Source of the DNA: Emergomyces orientalis
Taxonomy: Eukaryota; Ascomycota; Eurotiomycetes; Onygenales; Ajellomycetaceae
Direction of reading: 5' to 3'
Assembly: GCA_002110485.1 (NCBI GenBank)
Contig: MOWL01000088.1
Coordinates: 124,001-188,000 of the forward strand
Length of the DNA stretch: 64,000 bases
In this document: one piece after another, positions 32,997 through 45,700 of the stretch
Layout of the letters: every line of letters begins with the position of its first letter
How positions within the stretch are numbered: the first letter of the stretch is position 1
Position numbers and translations under genes: made by a program
The notes under the pieces: generated by a model
Told to the model about the DNA's origin: nothing
The model's database searches: none
The model's input: only the letters and a program-made list of their open reading frames with translations

Positions 32997-34678
32997 ATGG
33001 CAAAACGCAAGAGAGATGATGCTGGTCAGAAACAGGAGGCGGCTAGGAAAGCTATCAAAGCAGATGGAAATGCCAATGCCAGTTCCAATGCCGAGAACCA
33101 GGACCATGCCTCAGACCAACAGCTATCAGGAGAGGTGACTATCCAAATTATCACCGGATCGTATGAACGAGTCTTGCACGGGATTACAGCGACTGTCTCC
33201 AAGCCATCCGCCGACGACGATGAATCCGCTCACACCGTTCAATTCGTCGACAACTTTTTATTCCAGGCCCATTCCTCTGCAATCAAATGCCTAGCCCTAG
33301 GGCCCCTACCAGAGCACAAACAAAACTTCTCAGAGCCGCACAAGGTCGTGCTAGCTAGCGGAGGTACTGATGAGCGCGTCAATCTCTACACCTTATCAGC
33401 ATCCCCGCCTTCAGCATCTGATGGTGACAAGTTCCCCACCATCCCAACACTAGCTGGAAATAAGATCCTCGAAAACCCCAAGAATCGCCAGCTGGGCTCC
33501 CTACTCCACCACTCCTCCGCCATCACAGCGCTCTATTTCCCTTCCCGCTCGAAATTGCTATCAGCCGCCGAGGACAATACAATAGCAGTCACCAGAACCA
33601 GAGACTGGTCTGTGGTGTCGACGATAAAAGCTCCCAGGCCAAAGGTACAAGGAAGGCCCAGCGGGGACACTGCCCCACCAGGCGGTGCTCCCGCAGGTGT
33701 GAATGATTTCGCCGTGCATCCTAGTATGAAACTCATGCTCACGGTGGGGAGAGGGGAAAGGTGCATGCGTCTATGGAATTTAGTCACGGGGAGAAAAACT
33801 GGGGTGTTGAACTTTGACAGACAAATTCTCCAATCGGTCTTGGAGGGGAAATATAGCAGTGGGGAAGGGCGACGGATATCATGGGACTCGGAGGGAGAAG
33901 AGTTTGCTGTTGCGTTTGAACGGGGCGCTGTGGTATTTGGAATCGTAAGTTTCATATATATACATATCTAATATTGCGCCGGTATCTTGGGAAGTTTACT
34001 GATATTTTGATTAAACAGGACTCGGTACCCACGCGTGTCTTACTTCCCTCCCCGCGAACCAAGCTTCATCAGATGAAATACATCGACGTGGGCATGTCCA
34101 GCGGGAATAAACGGGAATTACTCGCCCTGTCAACCGAAGACGGGCGAATTTTATTCTACTCTACTAAAACCAGCGCCTCGCCTTCAATCACAACGGAGCC
34201 TAAAGATGATGCAAAATCCAGTATCCCAGCAGCCCAACTTATAGCACAATTAGGAGGAAAAGACCATGGTCAATCCGGCCGCATCAAAGATTTCGAAGCC
34301 CTGCCCGTCAAGGCTCAAAGATGGAACAACAATACATTCCTAGTTATCACCAGCGGAAGCGACGGTGCTGTGAAATTATGGATGCTGACCGAGGCAGAGT
34401 TCGCAGCAGGCCCTGAAGATGGATCGTCTGAAAAGGATCCCACGACCCAGAATAGCGGAACCTCGTCTACGTCTACCAGTGCTAGTGCCACTGCTGCTGT
34501 AGCTCAAGTTGGGAAGCTTCTAGGCACGTATGAATCTGGCAACCGTATCACATGCATGAAGGCGTTTGTTATGCTGGCGCCTGATGCGGGCGAGTTGGAT
34601 GATAGTGACTTTTCTGAGAGTGATGACAAGGGGGAAGAGGAGGAAGAAGAGACCAGTGACTCAGACAATGAGGATTAA
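32997..34678 (+). CDS. MAK11: 60S biogenesis WD40 protein Mak11 (PAK1IP1)
   Basis: Exons 32997-33944 and 34019-34678 (535 aa). Mak11 acts in nucleolar 60S subunit assembly, upstream of Rlp24 loading on pre-60S particles. Family marks are the opening MAKRKRDD, then IQIITGSYERVLHGITATV, and diverged WD repeats: HSSAIKCLALG...ASGGTDERVNLYTLS, HHSSAITALYFPSRSKLLSA, VHPSMKLMLTVGRGERCMRL and TSGSDGAVKLW. The end is acidic (ESDDKGEEEEEETSDSDNED). The frame is open upstream to another ATG at 32937, but the residues it would add are not family-like, so 32997 was chosen. Insertions make it longer than the yeast protein. Confidence 0.9.
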
Positions 34679-35328
34679 CACACTTTTTGCAATTTTTTGT
34701 ATTCTGTGCGTCGAAGATATATACCTCCATAAAAAGAACCCATGATCTTGTATTTTGATATCTGAATGTAAGAGTATCACTAGTATTTCAATATAATAAA
34801 CAACACATATATATCAACAAAAGAATCCCTAATTTTACCCAGACAATTTTTATATAGAGCCAAATAATTTATAATAAATAAAGAAATAAACAAATAAAGA
34901 AATATTCTGTTACAGAACCTAGGCTCTGATCCTTCTCGTGCCTAGCTAGGGTTGATGAGTCAAAACGTACACGTGACCGATCTGATCTCATTGCAGAAAA
35001 ATTAACAGCGGGCGACGAGAGATATTGGAGACTTTCAACATCCAGACTCCACCTGGGCATATACTAGAGAATTCCCCTCGGCCTCCTCCTATCCTCACTC
35101 TTTTTAGCAGCTTCTCCGATCCCCTGTGTATCTTGTTTGCGAGCTGCAACAGAAAGGAAAGATAAACCCTTCTCTCCTTGGACCTGAGGGACCATAATCC
35201 ATACCCCACAGATACGTTTCTCGCCACAAAAAAAAACTACTTTAAAACAATATATGCCCCGCCCGCGATAAACCAGAAGAAGCAACTGCAATTAAAAGCT
35301 AGGCTATCGAATATACAAAACCGCCATC
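34679..35328. other. intergenic: MAK11 3' region and eIF2-gamma promoter
   Basis: About 650 bp between two plus-strand genes. The left part is very AT-rich. No coding or RNA feature was recognised. A CT-rich stretch at about 35085-35180 may mark the start region of the eIF2-gamma transcript. Confidence 0.5.
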
Positions 35329-37053
35329 ATGGCTACGCATAGCGACTATTCTGACGACGAGTCCCAACCGGGCTCCCCCGTAATGGGCAACGCCAACAAT
35401 GCGGATGATATCGAGGACCACGAACTACTCGATCAAGACCATGACCATGACAGCCAGTCCCTCAAATCCGCCATGAAGAAGCGAACTTCACTGCCCCCAA
35501 TGGCCCCGGAGAAGAAACCCGAGCTTCCAGAACAGCCAGATCCGCTGACTCTGGACCTGTCCACCCTAACGCCACTGACACCTGAGATCATCGCACGGCA
35601 AGCGACTATCAACATTGGTACTATTGGGCACGTCGCACACGGCAAATCGACGGTGGTGAAGGCTATCTCTGGTGTACAGACGGTCAGATTCAAGAATGAG
35701 CAGGAGAGAAACATTACCATCAAGCTGGGTTATGCCAATGCCAAGGTCTACAAATGTGACAATGAAGAATGTCCCCGCCCAGGCTGCTATAGGAGCTTCA
35801 AGAGTGAGAAGGAAGTGGATCCCCCGTGCGAAAGAGATGGATGTTCAGGCAGATATCGTCTTCTCAGACACGTTTCGTAAGATTACCCCTATACCTGTTT
35901 ATTTTCGAGGTTTTTTTTTTTTTTTCCATTGATTTGCTCAAGCTAACGGTCGTAAAAAATCTAGCTTCGTCGATTGCCCCGGACACGACATTCTCATGAG
36001 TACTATGCTTTCAGGCGCCGCGGTCATGGACGCAGCCCTCCTCCTGATCGCCGGCAACGAAACATGCCCCCAACCGCAAACCTCGGAGCATTTGGCCGCA
36101 ATCGAGATCATGAAACTGAACCACATCATCATCCTCCAAAACAAAGTCGACCTCATGCGCGAAGACGGTGCCCTACAACACTACCAGTCGATATTGAAGT
36201 TCATCCGCGGCACCGTGGCGGACGGTTCACCCATCATCCCCATCTCAGCCCAGCTGAAATACAACATCGACGCCGTCAATGAGTACCTCGTGTCGCACAT
36301 CCCTGTCCCCGTCCGCGACTTCCAAGCCGCCCCACACATGATCATCATCCGTTCCTTCGACGTCAACAAGCCCGGTGCCGAGATCGAGGAACTCCGCGGC
36401 GGTGTTGCTGGCGGCAGTATCCTGACCGGCGTGCTAAAACTAGGCGACGAGATCGAGATCCGGCCCGGTATCGTCACCAAAGATGAACAAGGCAAGATCC
36501 AGTGCCGACCCATCTTCAGCCGCGTCGTCTCCCTCCTCGCCGAGCAGAATGACCTCAAATTCGCCGTGCCCGGCGGTCTCATCGGTGTCGGAACACGCGT
36601 CGACCCAACCCTCTGCCGTGCCGATCGTCTGCTCGGTTTCGTTCTGGGCCACCGCGGCCGTCTCCCAGCCATTTACACCGAGATCGAAGTCAATTATTTT
36701 CTACTCAGACGACTGCTGGGCGTCAAGACCGCCGACGGCAAGCAGGCGAAGGTATCCAAGCTGGCGAAGAATGAAGTGCTCATGGTTAACATTGGATCTA
36801 CAGCTACGGGCGCGAAGGTCATGGGTGTCAAAGCCGATGCGGCCAAGTTGAGCTTGACGAGTCCTGCGTGCACGGAGGTTGGGGAGAAGATTGCATTGAG
36901 TCGACGAATTGATAAGCATTGGCGTTTGATTGGGTGGGCGAATATTGTCGCGTAAGTTTCTTTCCCAATCTTCTTTACTTCCCTGTAAGTTTTGATATTA
37001 TACTAATTTGTTTTAATTCCAGTGGTAACACCCTTGAACCAATCGTTGATTGA
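35329..37053 (+). CDS. GCD11: translation initiation factor eIF2 subunit gamma
   Basis: Exons 35329-35876, 35965-36951 and 37023-37053 give 521 aa, near the yeast length. eIF2-gamma binds GTP and initiator tRNA and forms the core of the eIF2 ternary complex. After an acidic N-terminal extension come G1 GHVAHGKST (residues 100-108), G2-region ERNITIKLGYANAK, a zinc-ribbon insertion (C143, C148, C153, C167, C172: YKCDNEECPRPGC ... PPCERDGC), G3 DCPGH across the first intron join, and G4 NKVD. Domains II and III continue with RSFDVNKPG, EELRGGVAGGSI, KDEQGKIQCRPI and VGTRVDPTLCRADRLLG. The last exon encodes only nine residues after the split codon (GNTLEPIVD). Confidence 0.97.
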
Positions 37054-38644
37054 GCGCGCTCTCATCTGCTTTTATTTTTGCTTTTGCTTTTTTCATCAAC
37101 CCCCTACATATCTCGTACCGTCCAACCAGCCACCGCTGCATTGTAGAAGAAAATAGAAACAAGAGAAATAACGGAACCAAAAAATTGGCCGTCCGACTCG
37201 CAGATGACAAGAAATTGACCAAATGATAGTATTCTGGCACGGAAATACGGATGTACAAGTATGGGAGAAAGAGACGACAGGGGAGGGGTTGGAAACGAAA
37301 CGAGCAATCTATCTTAGCATTGAGAATAAGGCAAACAAATGGATATATAAAAAATGAAAAGAAAAACGAAATGATGTCTCCCAACACCTGTTCTTCCACC
37401 TCTTACAACCAACCCATCTAATCTTATCCCCGATGCACTACGCTGCCTACCATTTTCCCTCATATGCCTTCTCTACCAAACGAGTTCCCTTCGATTTTGA
37501 TTTTGAATTGTTTTATTTTGTTTTCAAGTTAAGAGATAGAAAAATTTCACGGCTGGTTTATTTTCATGTTATTTAATCCTCTGGAGAGGGTTTGTTTCTT
37601 AAATAAAAATAAAAATTGAAAGGGGAGCAACGACAGAACTAAATATGACAATTTTTTTTCTTCTTTGTTCCGTCTCATGAAAATAGGCAGTTTTGCTTTT
37701 CCGCACTGATATCAGCTCCTTTCAACCAACTCATTGTATTCACTTCCTTATTTCGCCTTTGAATTGATTTATATATTTTTAACTACTGTTTATTTCTAGT
37801 TTCTCTTTTGTCACTTATGTGTTTACCTGGTAAGATTACGAGATATCTACGAGCCATTCCGGCTCCGATATCACTAATATATATTGAACCCAATATCTAC
37901 CGAAAAATACGTCCCGGCCAACCATATTTCGATTATCCCGCTTTCTTCCAATAATAATAATAATATATTTTCAATAGCAACTCGAGCTGGAACAAGATAG
38001 GGCAAAGCCTGGTAGTTAAATAGGCACACAAAACAATAAATATATATATATATATATTCAGAAATCTATTCCAACTAGTACAGAAAAGGAGAGCAGGCAA
38101 AGATTCACTAACAACTGACAGATATCAAAAAAAGGATCATCTAACAGGAGAGAGAAATGCAGGGAGGTTTTGTTTGTAGCATAATTCGTGTACAACGCCC
38201 ACATATCGGATATGTATAGGAAAACGCCTGGATGACAGTAGGAGGCAGGTGGCAGACGTGCATAGAAAGTAGCCCAAATTCTGTTTTCCGACACAGAATG
38301 GATTAACAAAGTCGCCAGGCAGGCAAGTAAAGCAAAGCTTCCATCATCTTTCAAATATCCCAAACCCAAGGTCAGTGAGAGGGGCGAGAGGAAGAGAAAT
38401 GAAAACAAATTCATGCATATATCCTCTCCTCCTTTCTATTCCATTCCGCTCTCTCTCCACCGCATAGCCAACATAAAGTACACATATCGTACACTGAAAA
38501 ACCCGCAACACACCACAAACACACCACATCCACATCCAAATAATCCACTCAAATATATTCTAAACCAAATTCACCAACAAATAACCCCCCCAACCCCCCC
38601 CCTAAAAAAGGCGACTTATAAACAGCAATCCCTCTTTCTCTCTC
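37054..38644. other. convergent intergenic interval, about 1.6 kb
   Basis: It lies between the 3' ends of eIF2-gamma (+) and mitochondrial bL34 (-). It is AT-rich with simple repeats (AAT units near 37951-37965, a TA run at 38041-38056). No gene was recognised. Part is probably 3' UTR. Confidence 0.5.
38041..38056. repeat. (TA)n dinucleotide run
   Basis: Eight perfect TA units in the convergent intergenic region. Confidence 0.8.
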
Positions 38645-39226
38645 TTACCAACTCAAATACTTCCTCCCCTTCGCCCGTCTCCTGGCCAAAATTTTCCGCC
38701 CACTATGACTCTTCAATCTCGCCAGGAATCCATGGCGGCGTTTCTGCACGCGGCGACTGGGGTTATATGTATCCCGTTTCGCCCCCAGGGCTGCTGAGGA
38801 GGAGAATGGGCGAGATATACCGCCAGGGGAAACCAAAACCGATGATAACGGTGAACCGGCGGTCGTTGTCATTGATTGCGCGGTAGCAGTAGTGGGCCGC
38901 TGGAGGAGCCGGAAGAGTGATGGTTGTGAGGTTGATGTGGAGGATGTGGTTGTTGGCTGTTGTGTGGGGAGGCGGCGTTGAGAGGGGAGATGGGAGAAGG
39001 CACGGGATTGGGATTGGGATTGGTATTGGAGTTGTGACTTTATGCAGAGGGAGTGAGTTGGGCGGCTGAAGTCATTATTTGAATTGTTAGTTAGATTCGC
39101 GAGCAGTTTGAGCATATTTGAAGGGTCGCTTGAGGATGGAGTTGAAACATACCGTGGGAGGGATTCGAAGAGGGATTTCGCGGAGAAGAGGGACATTGGT
39201 GCTCTTGGGCATTGAAGGCACGCCAT
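38645..39226 (-). CDS. MRPL34: mitochondrial large-subunit ribosomal protein bL34m
   Basis: Exons 39226-39153 and 39065-38645 give 164 aa. The last 45 residues are a textbook bL34: KRDTYNPSRRVQKRRHGFLA followed by RLKSHSGRKILARRRAKGRK and YLSW. The N-terminal part is a long Ser/Thr/Gln-rich, basic presequence expected for mitochondrial import. The proposed intron (39066-39152) has a GTATGT donor, CTAAC branch site and TTCAG acceptor. Because it is 87 nt with no stop, the gene also reads through unspliced as 193 aa. Divergent from the probable RPA14 gene. Confidence 0.9.
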   Translation of the reverse strand: MACLQCPRAPMSLFSAKSLFESLPRYVSTPSSSDPSNMLKLLANLTNNSNNDFSRPTHSLCIKSQLQYQSQSQSRAFSHLPSQRRLPTQQPTTTSSTSTSQPSLFRLLQRPTTATAQSMTTTAGSPLSSVLVSPGGISRPFSSSAALGAKRDTYNPSRRVQKRRHGFLARLKSHSGRKILARRRAKGRKYLSW

Positions 39227-39670
39227 TGTGAAAATTAATTGCCCAATCCACTAAGTGTAATGGTGGTGGCAGAAGAGTGTTTGGTTGATAATGAAGTTGA
39301 AGAAGTTTGAACATGTAAGTCGAGCAACCAAGCCGAGCAGCCAATGGGAGGGTCTGGAAAAATTTTGTCCGAGATCTTTGTCTTTTTTTCTCGCTGAACT
39401 TGAGAGATTTTATCTACAACTAAATCGTTCGTGAATGGGGATTCTAATATTTTATTTTACTTTGCTTCTTTCTCTTCCTGTGCAAATACAATACCCTCAA
39501 TTATCACTTAATACAATACAATTTCTACTCTCTAAATAACGCCCAGAACTTCATCCCATCTGAGGCAATACCCGCAACGAGAGAGCCACAACAGGAGCAA
39601 GTCAGCGAGACACAAACAGCAAACAAACCCAATCCGCAAGGGAGAACATCCTTGGAAGGAAATACGCATC
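39227..39670. promoter_or_regulatory. divergent promoter region of bL34m and RPA14-like gene
   Basis: About 440 bp between divergent start codons. An ACAATACAATTTC stretch and CT-rich sequence lie before the plus-strand start. No defined element was recognised. Confidence 0.4.
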
Positions 39671-40315
39671 ATGGCCTTTCAATCAGCCCCCCAACCCCTC
39701 CCCCCAACCACAATCCACCCCTCTCGCACAAAAACCCACCGCATCCCCCCCTCCGCCGCCCACGACTTCCTCTCCGCCTACCTCGACCGCGCCACCACAG
39801 ACCCCAGCCTGCAGCCAGACTCCACTCTATCTGGCCACGGCCCCGTCTCCGCTAACACAGGCTCAACACCAAATCTCATCATCCACAACTTGAAGCGCGT
39901 CCAGGCCGGGTTGGCCGGGGAGGTGCTGGGGAGGGATTTGACGTTTGCCAAGTTGGAAGGGGAAAGGGGCGGCGCGGTGTTTGCATTGCAGTCGAGGGAG
40001 GTGGGCGGGGATGGGGAGGATTGGAGTGGGGAAGGGCAGGGGATGGGGAGGGGAAGGGGGAAGAAGGTGGTGGATGACGGGTGGCAGGATTTGGAAAGCT
40101 ATGAGAGGGAGCAAGAGGTTGTGGATGCTGGAGAAGGGGATGGGGAGGGGGATGTTGAGGAGGGGGATCAGGCGCAGATGCAAATCGATGTTGATGGTGG
40201 TTATGGGGTTGGAGAGAGAACGGCTGTGATTGATAAAGAGGAGCGGAAGAGGAAGAAGAAGGAGAGGAGGAAGGAAGAGAAGAAGGCTAGGTCTAAGGCT
40301 ACGACTACGGGGTGA
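39671..40315 (+). CDS. probable RNA polymerase I subunit RPA14 / Ker1
   Basis: Single exon, 214 aa. The N-terminal half (IHPSRTKTHRIPP..HDFLSAYLD ... STLSGHGPVS ... NLIIHNLKRVQAGLAGEVLG) matches the pattern of yeast Rpa14 and fission yeast Ker1, including the LKRxQ helix used to dimerise with Rpa43. Then comes VDDGWQDLESYEREQEVV, an acidic linker, and a Lys/Glu/Arg-rich end (DKEERKRKKKERRKEEKKAR) like the tail that gave Ker1 its name. RNA polymerase I makes the rRNA precursor, so the gene fits the ribosome-synthesis genes around it. The similarity is short, so the name is tentative. Confidence 0.65.
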   Translation: MAFQSAPQPLPPTTIHPSRTKTHRIPPSAAHDFLSAYLDRATTDPSLQPDSTLSGHGPVSANTGSTPNLIIHNLKRVQAGLAGEVLGRDLTFAKLEGERGGAVFALQSREVGGDGEDWSGEGQGMGRGRGKKVVDDGWQDLESYEREQEVVDAGEGDGEGDVEEGDQAQMQIDVDGGYGVGERTAVIDKEERKRKKKERRKEEKKARSKATTTG

Positions 40316-40599
40316 GGGTAGGTGTTGGAAAGTTTGGTTGTTTTTTTCTTTCCCCTTTCTTTCTTTCGCCTGGGGGACGGGATATATGATCGAGTGGGAA
40401 GGACATGCTTTGATCTATGAACGCGTTTTAACTCCGGTAAGATTTCCCTGAAATTCCTCAAAACAAAAAATACACAAAGGAAAACAAAACTACCTAGATA
40501 ACCGTATAAGTTGTGTGTTCTTTCCCAAGTTTTTAATTTAACTTCCCCATATCTAACCATCTAACTTTAAGAGCAAATGGTAGGTCACGCACACCGTTT

Positions 40600-42324
40600 T
40601 CACAGCTCCCGATCTGTAGCCTTAACTGGCTTCTCGCTGTCTTCCGATTTGGCCTCGGTCACTTTACCTCCACTCCAGCCAAGGGCTGCAAGTCTCTCCG
40701 GGAGAATTGGATGAGAGTAATGATAGCTGGCATACATCCAGTCTGCATCCATGGTGGAAAGGTTTTGAATCTGGAGTTTGAGCAGGGACTTGGCGAGTTC
40801 AGTGGAGTATCCGAGATTTACAGCAAAGGCATCTAGAAAACAGAAACGTTTGTTAACTCAAGTACATTGTGATCGGCGCTTGGGGTAATTGTGTGTGCAC
40901 GTGTGTGTGTGTTGGGGAAGGGAACTGCTTACCAGCTTCAAATTCAAATTTTCTGCTTAGAACGTTCATCAAGAGTTTGACCACGGCGTCCATAGGGGCG
41001 AGGGCGTCGGAGAATAGAATGAAACCGATCATGATAGGCATCTCGTTGATAAATCCGAAGTCCCGGTATAGTGATTTGTTGTTCACAAAAGCGGAGAAAA
41101 GCGCAAAAATGTAGAACATATGGAACTATAAAACAGAGTTCGGTTAGTTTAGATGCCATGCATTGAAATTATGGAGTGGTTTTTCCAACTTACCTGTGCA
41201 ATTCCAAAAAGCTTAGTTGTATGGTTAAGGCTCCAGTGGCCGAGCTCATGTCCCAGAACTGCAACGACTTCTTCAGGCTCACTCTTCTCGATCAGAGTAT
41301 CGTAAATGACAATATGCTTCTTCCACGGGAGGCCATAGAAGTACGCGTTGCTGTGAGCGCTCCGCTTACTACCGTCAATGACATGCAATTCCTTGAGCGG
41401 GAACTTGAGTCTCCTCGCCAGATCCTCCACGCCAGTCTTCAGTTTTCCGGGCTCCAGGGGTGTCAGTTTGTTGAACAACGGCAGGATCGCAATTGGGTAG
41501 ATAGTGATGGCGAAGAGCTGGACAAAGATACCAAAGAGCCAGAGGTAATAGAAGAAGCTGGTGCCGGTCTTCTGGACGATTTTCAAAATAGCGCTGATAA
41601 TCGGGGCGCCAAGGACGATGCCCAAGAATTGGCCCTTGATCATATCCGTAACCCATAGTTTAAGCGTCTGCTTGTTGAAGCCGAATTTCTCCTCAATGAC
41701 AAAGGTGCTGTAATACGAGGTTGGCAGGGAGAGGATCGTGGTGATGATGTTAAACGTAAAAACGAAAGCCAGAGTGTGGGATATTTCGCCCGTAAAACGT
41801 TCAGGCATGTAGCGAGTGAGGAAGAGGCCGGTTATAGCCCACAGCTTTGGCAGAGCATCGTAGTAGATGAAGCCTAGGTTCTGAATTTGGCCGTAGAGAC
41901 CAGACACGAAGCCGAATTTGGCCTTTGCCCGTCCATACGCCTACAGTATACGGAGAAAGACAATGTGTCAGTTGGGGAAGACCTAATGAAGAAGATATAT
42001 ATATGATAACAAGCAGCAACCGCGGACGTACCTGGCTTTTATCAAAGACAGATTGCGAAACCTCCTCCGCCAACACCTTTGGCGGCTTCGTCTGTTGTAG
42101 GATTCTATACTGCCGTAACGAAAGGAATCCCTCGAGAATGTACTGCCCGACCGAGAAGCCCACAATCACCTTCTTCCAGGGGAAGAATGGGCGATCGAGC
42201 AGCTGGGCGAGTTGCTATACAATGGCGTGTTCAGATCAGTATGGAGGCACATGCCCGTGGCTACCTAGGTTGGTACAAAATCGATTATCCAACAGAGTTG
42301 AGAGCATACCTGAAGGATATTCAT
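40600..42324 (-). CDS. STE24: CAAX prenyl protease Ste24 (M48A zinc metalloprotease)
   Basis: Exons 42324-42310, 42214-42032, 41940-41194, 41125-40933 and 40832-40600 give 456 aa, the usual length. Ste24 removes the last three residues of farnesylated CaaX proteins and clips the a-factor-like precursor in the ER membrane. Seen are several membrane segments (VIVGFSVGQYILEGFLSL, FVFTFNIITTILSLP, YYLWLFGIFVQLFAITIYPI, MFYIFALFSAFV), FGFNKQT, SKRSAHSNAYFYG, the zinc motif HELGH in VVAVLGHELGHWSLNHTTKL, and the third-ligand Glu in FEFEADAFAVNLG. The first exon encodes only MNILQ. The C-terminal tail is short and charged (KSEDSEKPVKATDREL). Confidence 0.95.
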
Positions 42325-42753
42325 GGCCCCAAAATCAGTCTATTAGGGATAGAGAGAATTGCTGCCCGTGGTGGTGGTGGAAGACGGATGGCAGCAGGAA
42401 GCAGAATGAACGAGGTGAAGTTGTCAGGAGTTGGAGATTGAGCTCATTAAGGGTAGCAATTTCCCTTTTATGCCACTTTGGCTCCACAGACTGCCAAGAC
42501 CCTGTCCCAGTCCTAAAAGAGGCAGAGTCAACATTCCTGCAAACTGGCCTCCCACAGTTTAAAAAAAAAAAAGTCAAGTGTCATATTAAAATAGATATGT
42601 AAATAAATAAATATGAGCAAGTAAACTAGAATCCCTGGACAGACATATATTCTTTTCGCTGAATTAAATAGTTCTATCCTTGAAAAGCTCAAGCCGTTTC
42701 TATATCCCCGCTTCGTGCTGGGTCTATCATTTGGTCCTCAGATCGACTGGATA
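42325..42753. other. intergenic: STE24 promoter and M16-protease 3' region
   Basis: About 430 bp between two minus-strand genes. It contains a poly-A run near 42561-42571. Shadow ORFs on the plus strand over this area have no protein character. Confidence 0.5.
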
Positions 42754-45700
42754 TCAATTTACCATTTCTACATCATCATGATCATCATCATCACTCCCTG
42801 ATTCCTTATCCTCCTCATCCTCGTCGTCCTCCTCGCCTTCCTCTGGTTTCAATCCATAGTCATCCTCGAAGAATTTCAGATTCTGCACTTCAGGTTTGTA
42901 TCCAACCCTCTCGAAACCCTCCTTAATATGCTGTAATAAATAGTTAGTGAAATGATATGTAAGCTTTATAGAAGTGAATAATAAAGAAATGAAAAGAAAG
43001 GGGCAAAAAACAAAAAGGGGGGATATCTATTTCTCACCTCTTCAAGCGCCCGCGAACACGTCACCACAATATCAGACTTGCCCGGAGTAAAAAGGGGTAA
43101 GATAATATCCTTCAGAGCCTCCTTGATATCGTCAATACTAATATCCCTAACTTTCCGCAATATCTTCTCCTGGTAGTCACTGGGCAATTCCCGGATGACC
43201 TGGCGGACAAAACTGGCCTGGGCTGTACTAGCCTGCGTCGCCTGCTCGTTGACGAAGTCAACCACAATGCTGCTGACGGCGCCGAGCGTCATAAGTGGGT
43301 CAAACGGTGCCTTCCCGGATAGATGGTCTTCGACAATCTTCTTGCCCGCTTCAAAGGCCTTGTATACATTTGGGGAACGGTAGACTTGGAAATGGACGAG
43401 TCCGGTATCCACGTTGTACCGCAATCGGGAGCCATAAGCTAGCCCCGTCCCGCGGATAGCTTGCCACAATGGACCTTCGACTGCATTCATATAGGCCATG
43501 GTAACCAACAGGGCTGGGAGCTTGGGGTGGGTGTAAGAGTCCAGCCCCTTGGCGCTAGTGTTCGCATAGGAAGAGTCGATAGTTGTCATTGGAACGATAT
43601 ATGATATGGTCCCTGGGTTTTTGGCCGCATCTGTTAGGCGATCTCGCAACTTCATAATTGGACTGAGTGGCTGAGTGACATCTAGTTGACTGACGAATGG
43701 TTCCCACGCGGAAGAAGGGTTGGGAACTTTTTCCAGATCCGCGATGACGAAGACTCGGAAATTTTCGAACTGGAACAGCCGCTTCCTGATCTCCTCCATT
43801 CGAGAAACAACGGCTTCAGGATTTTTCTCAAGCATGTGTTTGATACGTTTCAAGTACAAAGCTTTAGTTAGGGTGCTCCTGGCCCGGACAATTGACTCGG
43901 GGGTGTGCTTGACCATGGTCTGCACCGCATCCACCATACTATTTCCGTCACGTTTCTCATCCGGGACATCAGAGAGCAACCGAGTGATGATGGCCTTTAA
44001 CCTTTCCACGTCAAATATGGATTTCCATGAAAGTTCGTTTATGAAGGAGATGATAGCTTCATACTTGTCAGGTTCCGCTTGGACACTAATTACGAGCATC
44101 TCGGGGTTGTTAAACCCAATGTCCATATTATAGGAAACTGTGTCCCTCTCCAGTTCGACAATGACTTGCTCAAAGGGCACTTTCTCTCCATTCCGAAGCA
44201 CGGGCAGGCCGCCGAAATAGGCTTCCATGTAAACGGGTAGAAGCGGGCATAGTTCCGCTGGTACAGACCCCGTTGAGATATTCAAGAAGACTTGGATAAA
44301 GTTGCTATCGACATGTTCCAAATGAATGAACAGGGGCAAGTCTGGCGCATCCGAATCGACAAGTTTTTGAATTCGGTTATCAGGACGTCCTGCGTTAAGC
44401 GCAAGTCCCGACCTTGCTGTTGTCGTCTTAATGAAAGGGATTGTTTCCACGCCGGGAACCTTGAATTTTGCTAGGTCTCCCTGTGGTATCTCCTTGTCAT
44501 TTTCGGCTTTGGCTTTCTCCAACCTTTCCGCTAATTGTTTTAGTCCTTCTTCGCCAAGAGCTGCAATTCGATCTGCGACTCTGGACTCTTCATCGGCTTT
44601 CAATTTAGCAGCAAGCTTAGCGGATGGTACCCCCAGTATCGAAACATGGGGAGCTTCGGATATCCATTGCTTGATAAAGCCGCGCCATTGGTTGTCGTGC
44701 CATTTCTCTAACTCATCATACTCCTGGAGGCTTGCAATATGGCGTAGAGTAGAGCCATCTCGGTTGCCGAACAAGAAGTCGGAAATTACATAGCCTGTAA
44801 AAGGGAAAACTGAGGACTCGGTGGAAAATTTCCAGCTCCGCCGCTGCCTTCGTACGCACTCCCGCATATATTCCATATCAATCTCGTTTTGCATGGCCTC
44901 GTTTAACACCTCAAAGAAGCGACGCTCCACCCGCTCAAGCTTTTCGGTGGCGACGCTGGAGAGGGTGAAAGAGATTTCAGTTCGAGGAGTATCAAATGTA
45001 GAATAATACACAGCGCTTGCGAGATGTTCTTTCTCCACGAGGGTGTTTTCAAGGATGGTAGCAGAGGAGCCCGCAAGATAGAGAAGAGCCACATTAAGCG
45101 CCGCGACTATGGATATTAGCCAAAATGTTCAAAAGGGGACAGGTAGAGCACTCACTTGAGGTGGTATCAGTGCAATCTGGACCAAGAAATCGAATTTCGA
45201 GCTCGCCGGAAGATTCATCCGCTTCGGGGAATTCTACTTTCTCCACAATCGACTTCTCTAGTGAGGGTATTTGCCGTGACTCCATCCACGGCCTTGTGAA
45301 GGGGTCATTGGGGCCTGGGATCACGTCGAGGATCGTATCCTCAAATTTATTCAGAACTTGCAGCAGGTTGTCATGGTCCACTTCTCCTGTGATGTTCAGG
45401 CACAGGTTTTTCGGCTGATACATTTTCTTATGGAACGCACGGATACGTTCTGCCGTCAGAACTCGGAGTTGTTCCATCATTCCACCAGTTTCGTAACGGA
45501 AACCTATCCCTTCTGGATATAGCAGTCGTCGACATTTCAAATCTATCAATTCAGAAGAATTATTCTGCACTCCCTGCATTTCTGAATAGACCACGCCGGC
45601 GTCATTGCCGGTACCATCAACATGGTACACTTCAGTATAGCAACCGGCATCAGTCAACGTGGGGACAATGATATGATCCAAGTAGACGGGTAGAAGTAGT

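Noticed and set aside
36181..36672. Minus-strand 163-codon ORF
   Set aside because: It is a shadow of eIF2-gamma, whose plus-strand frame is beyond doubt.
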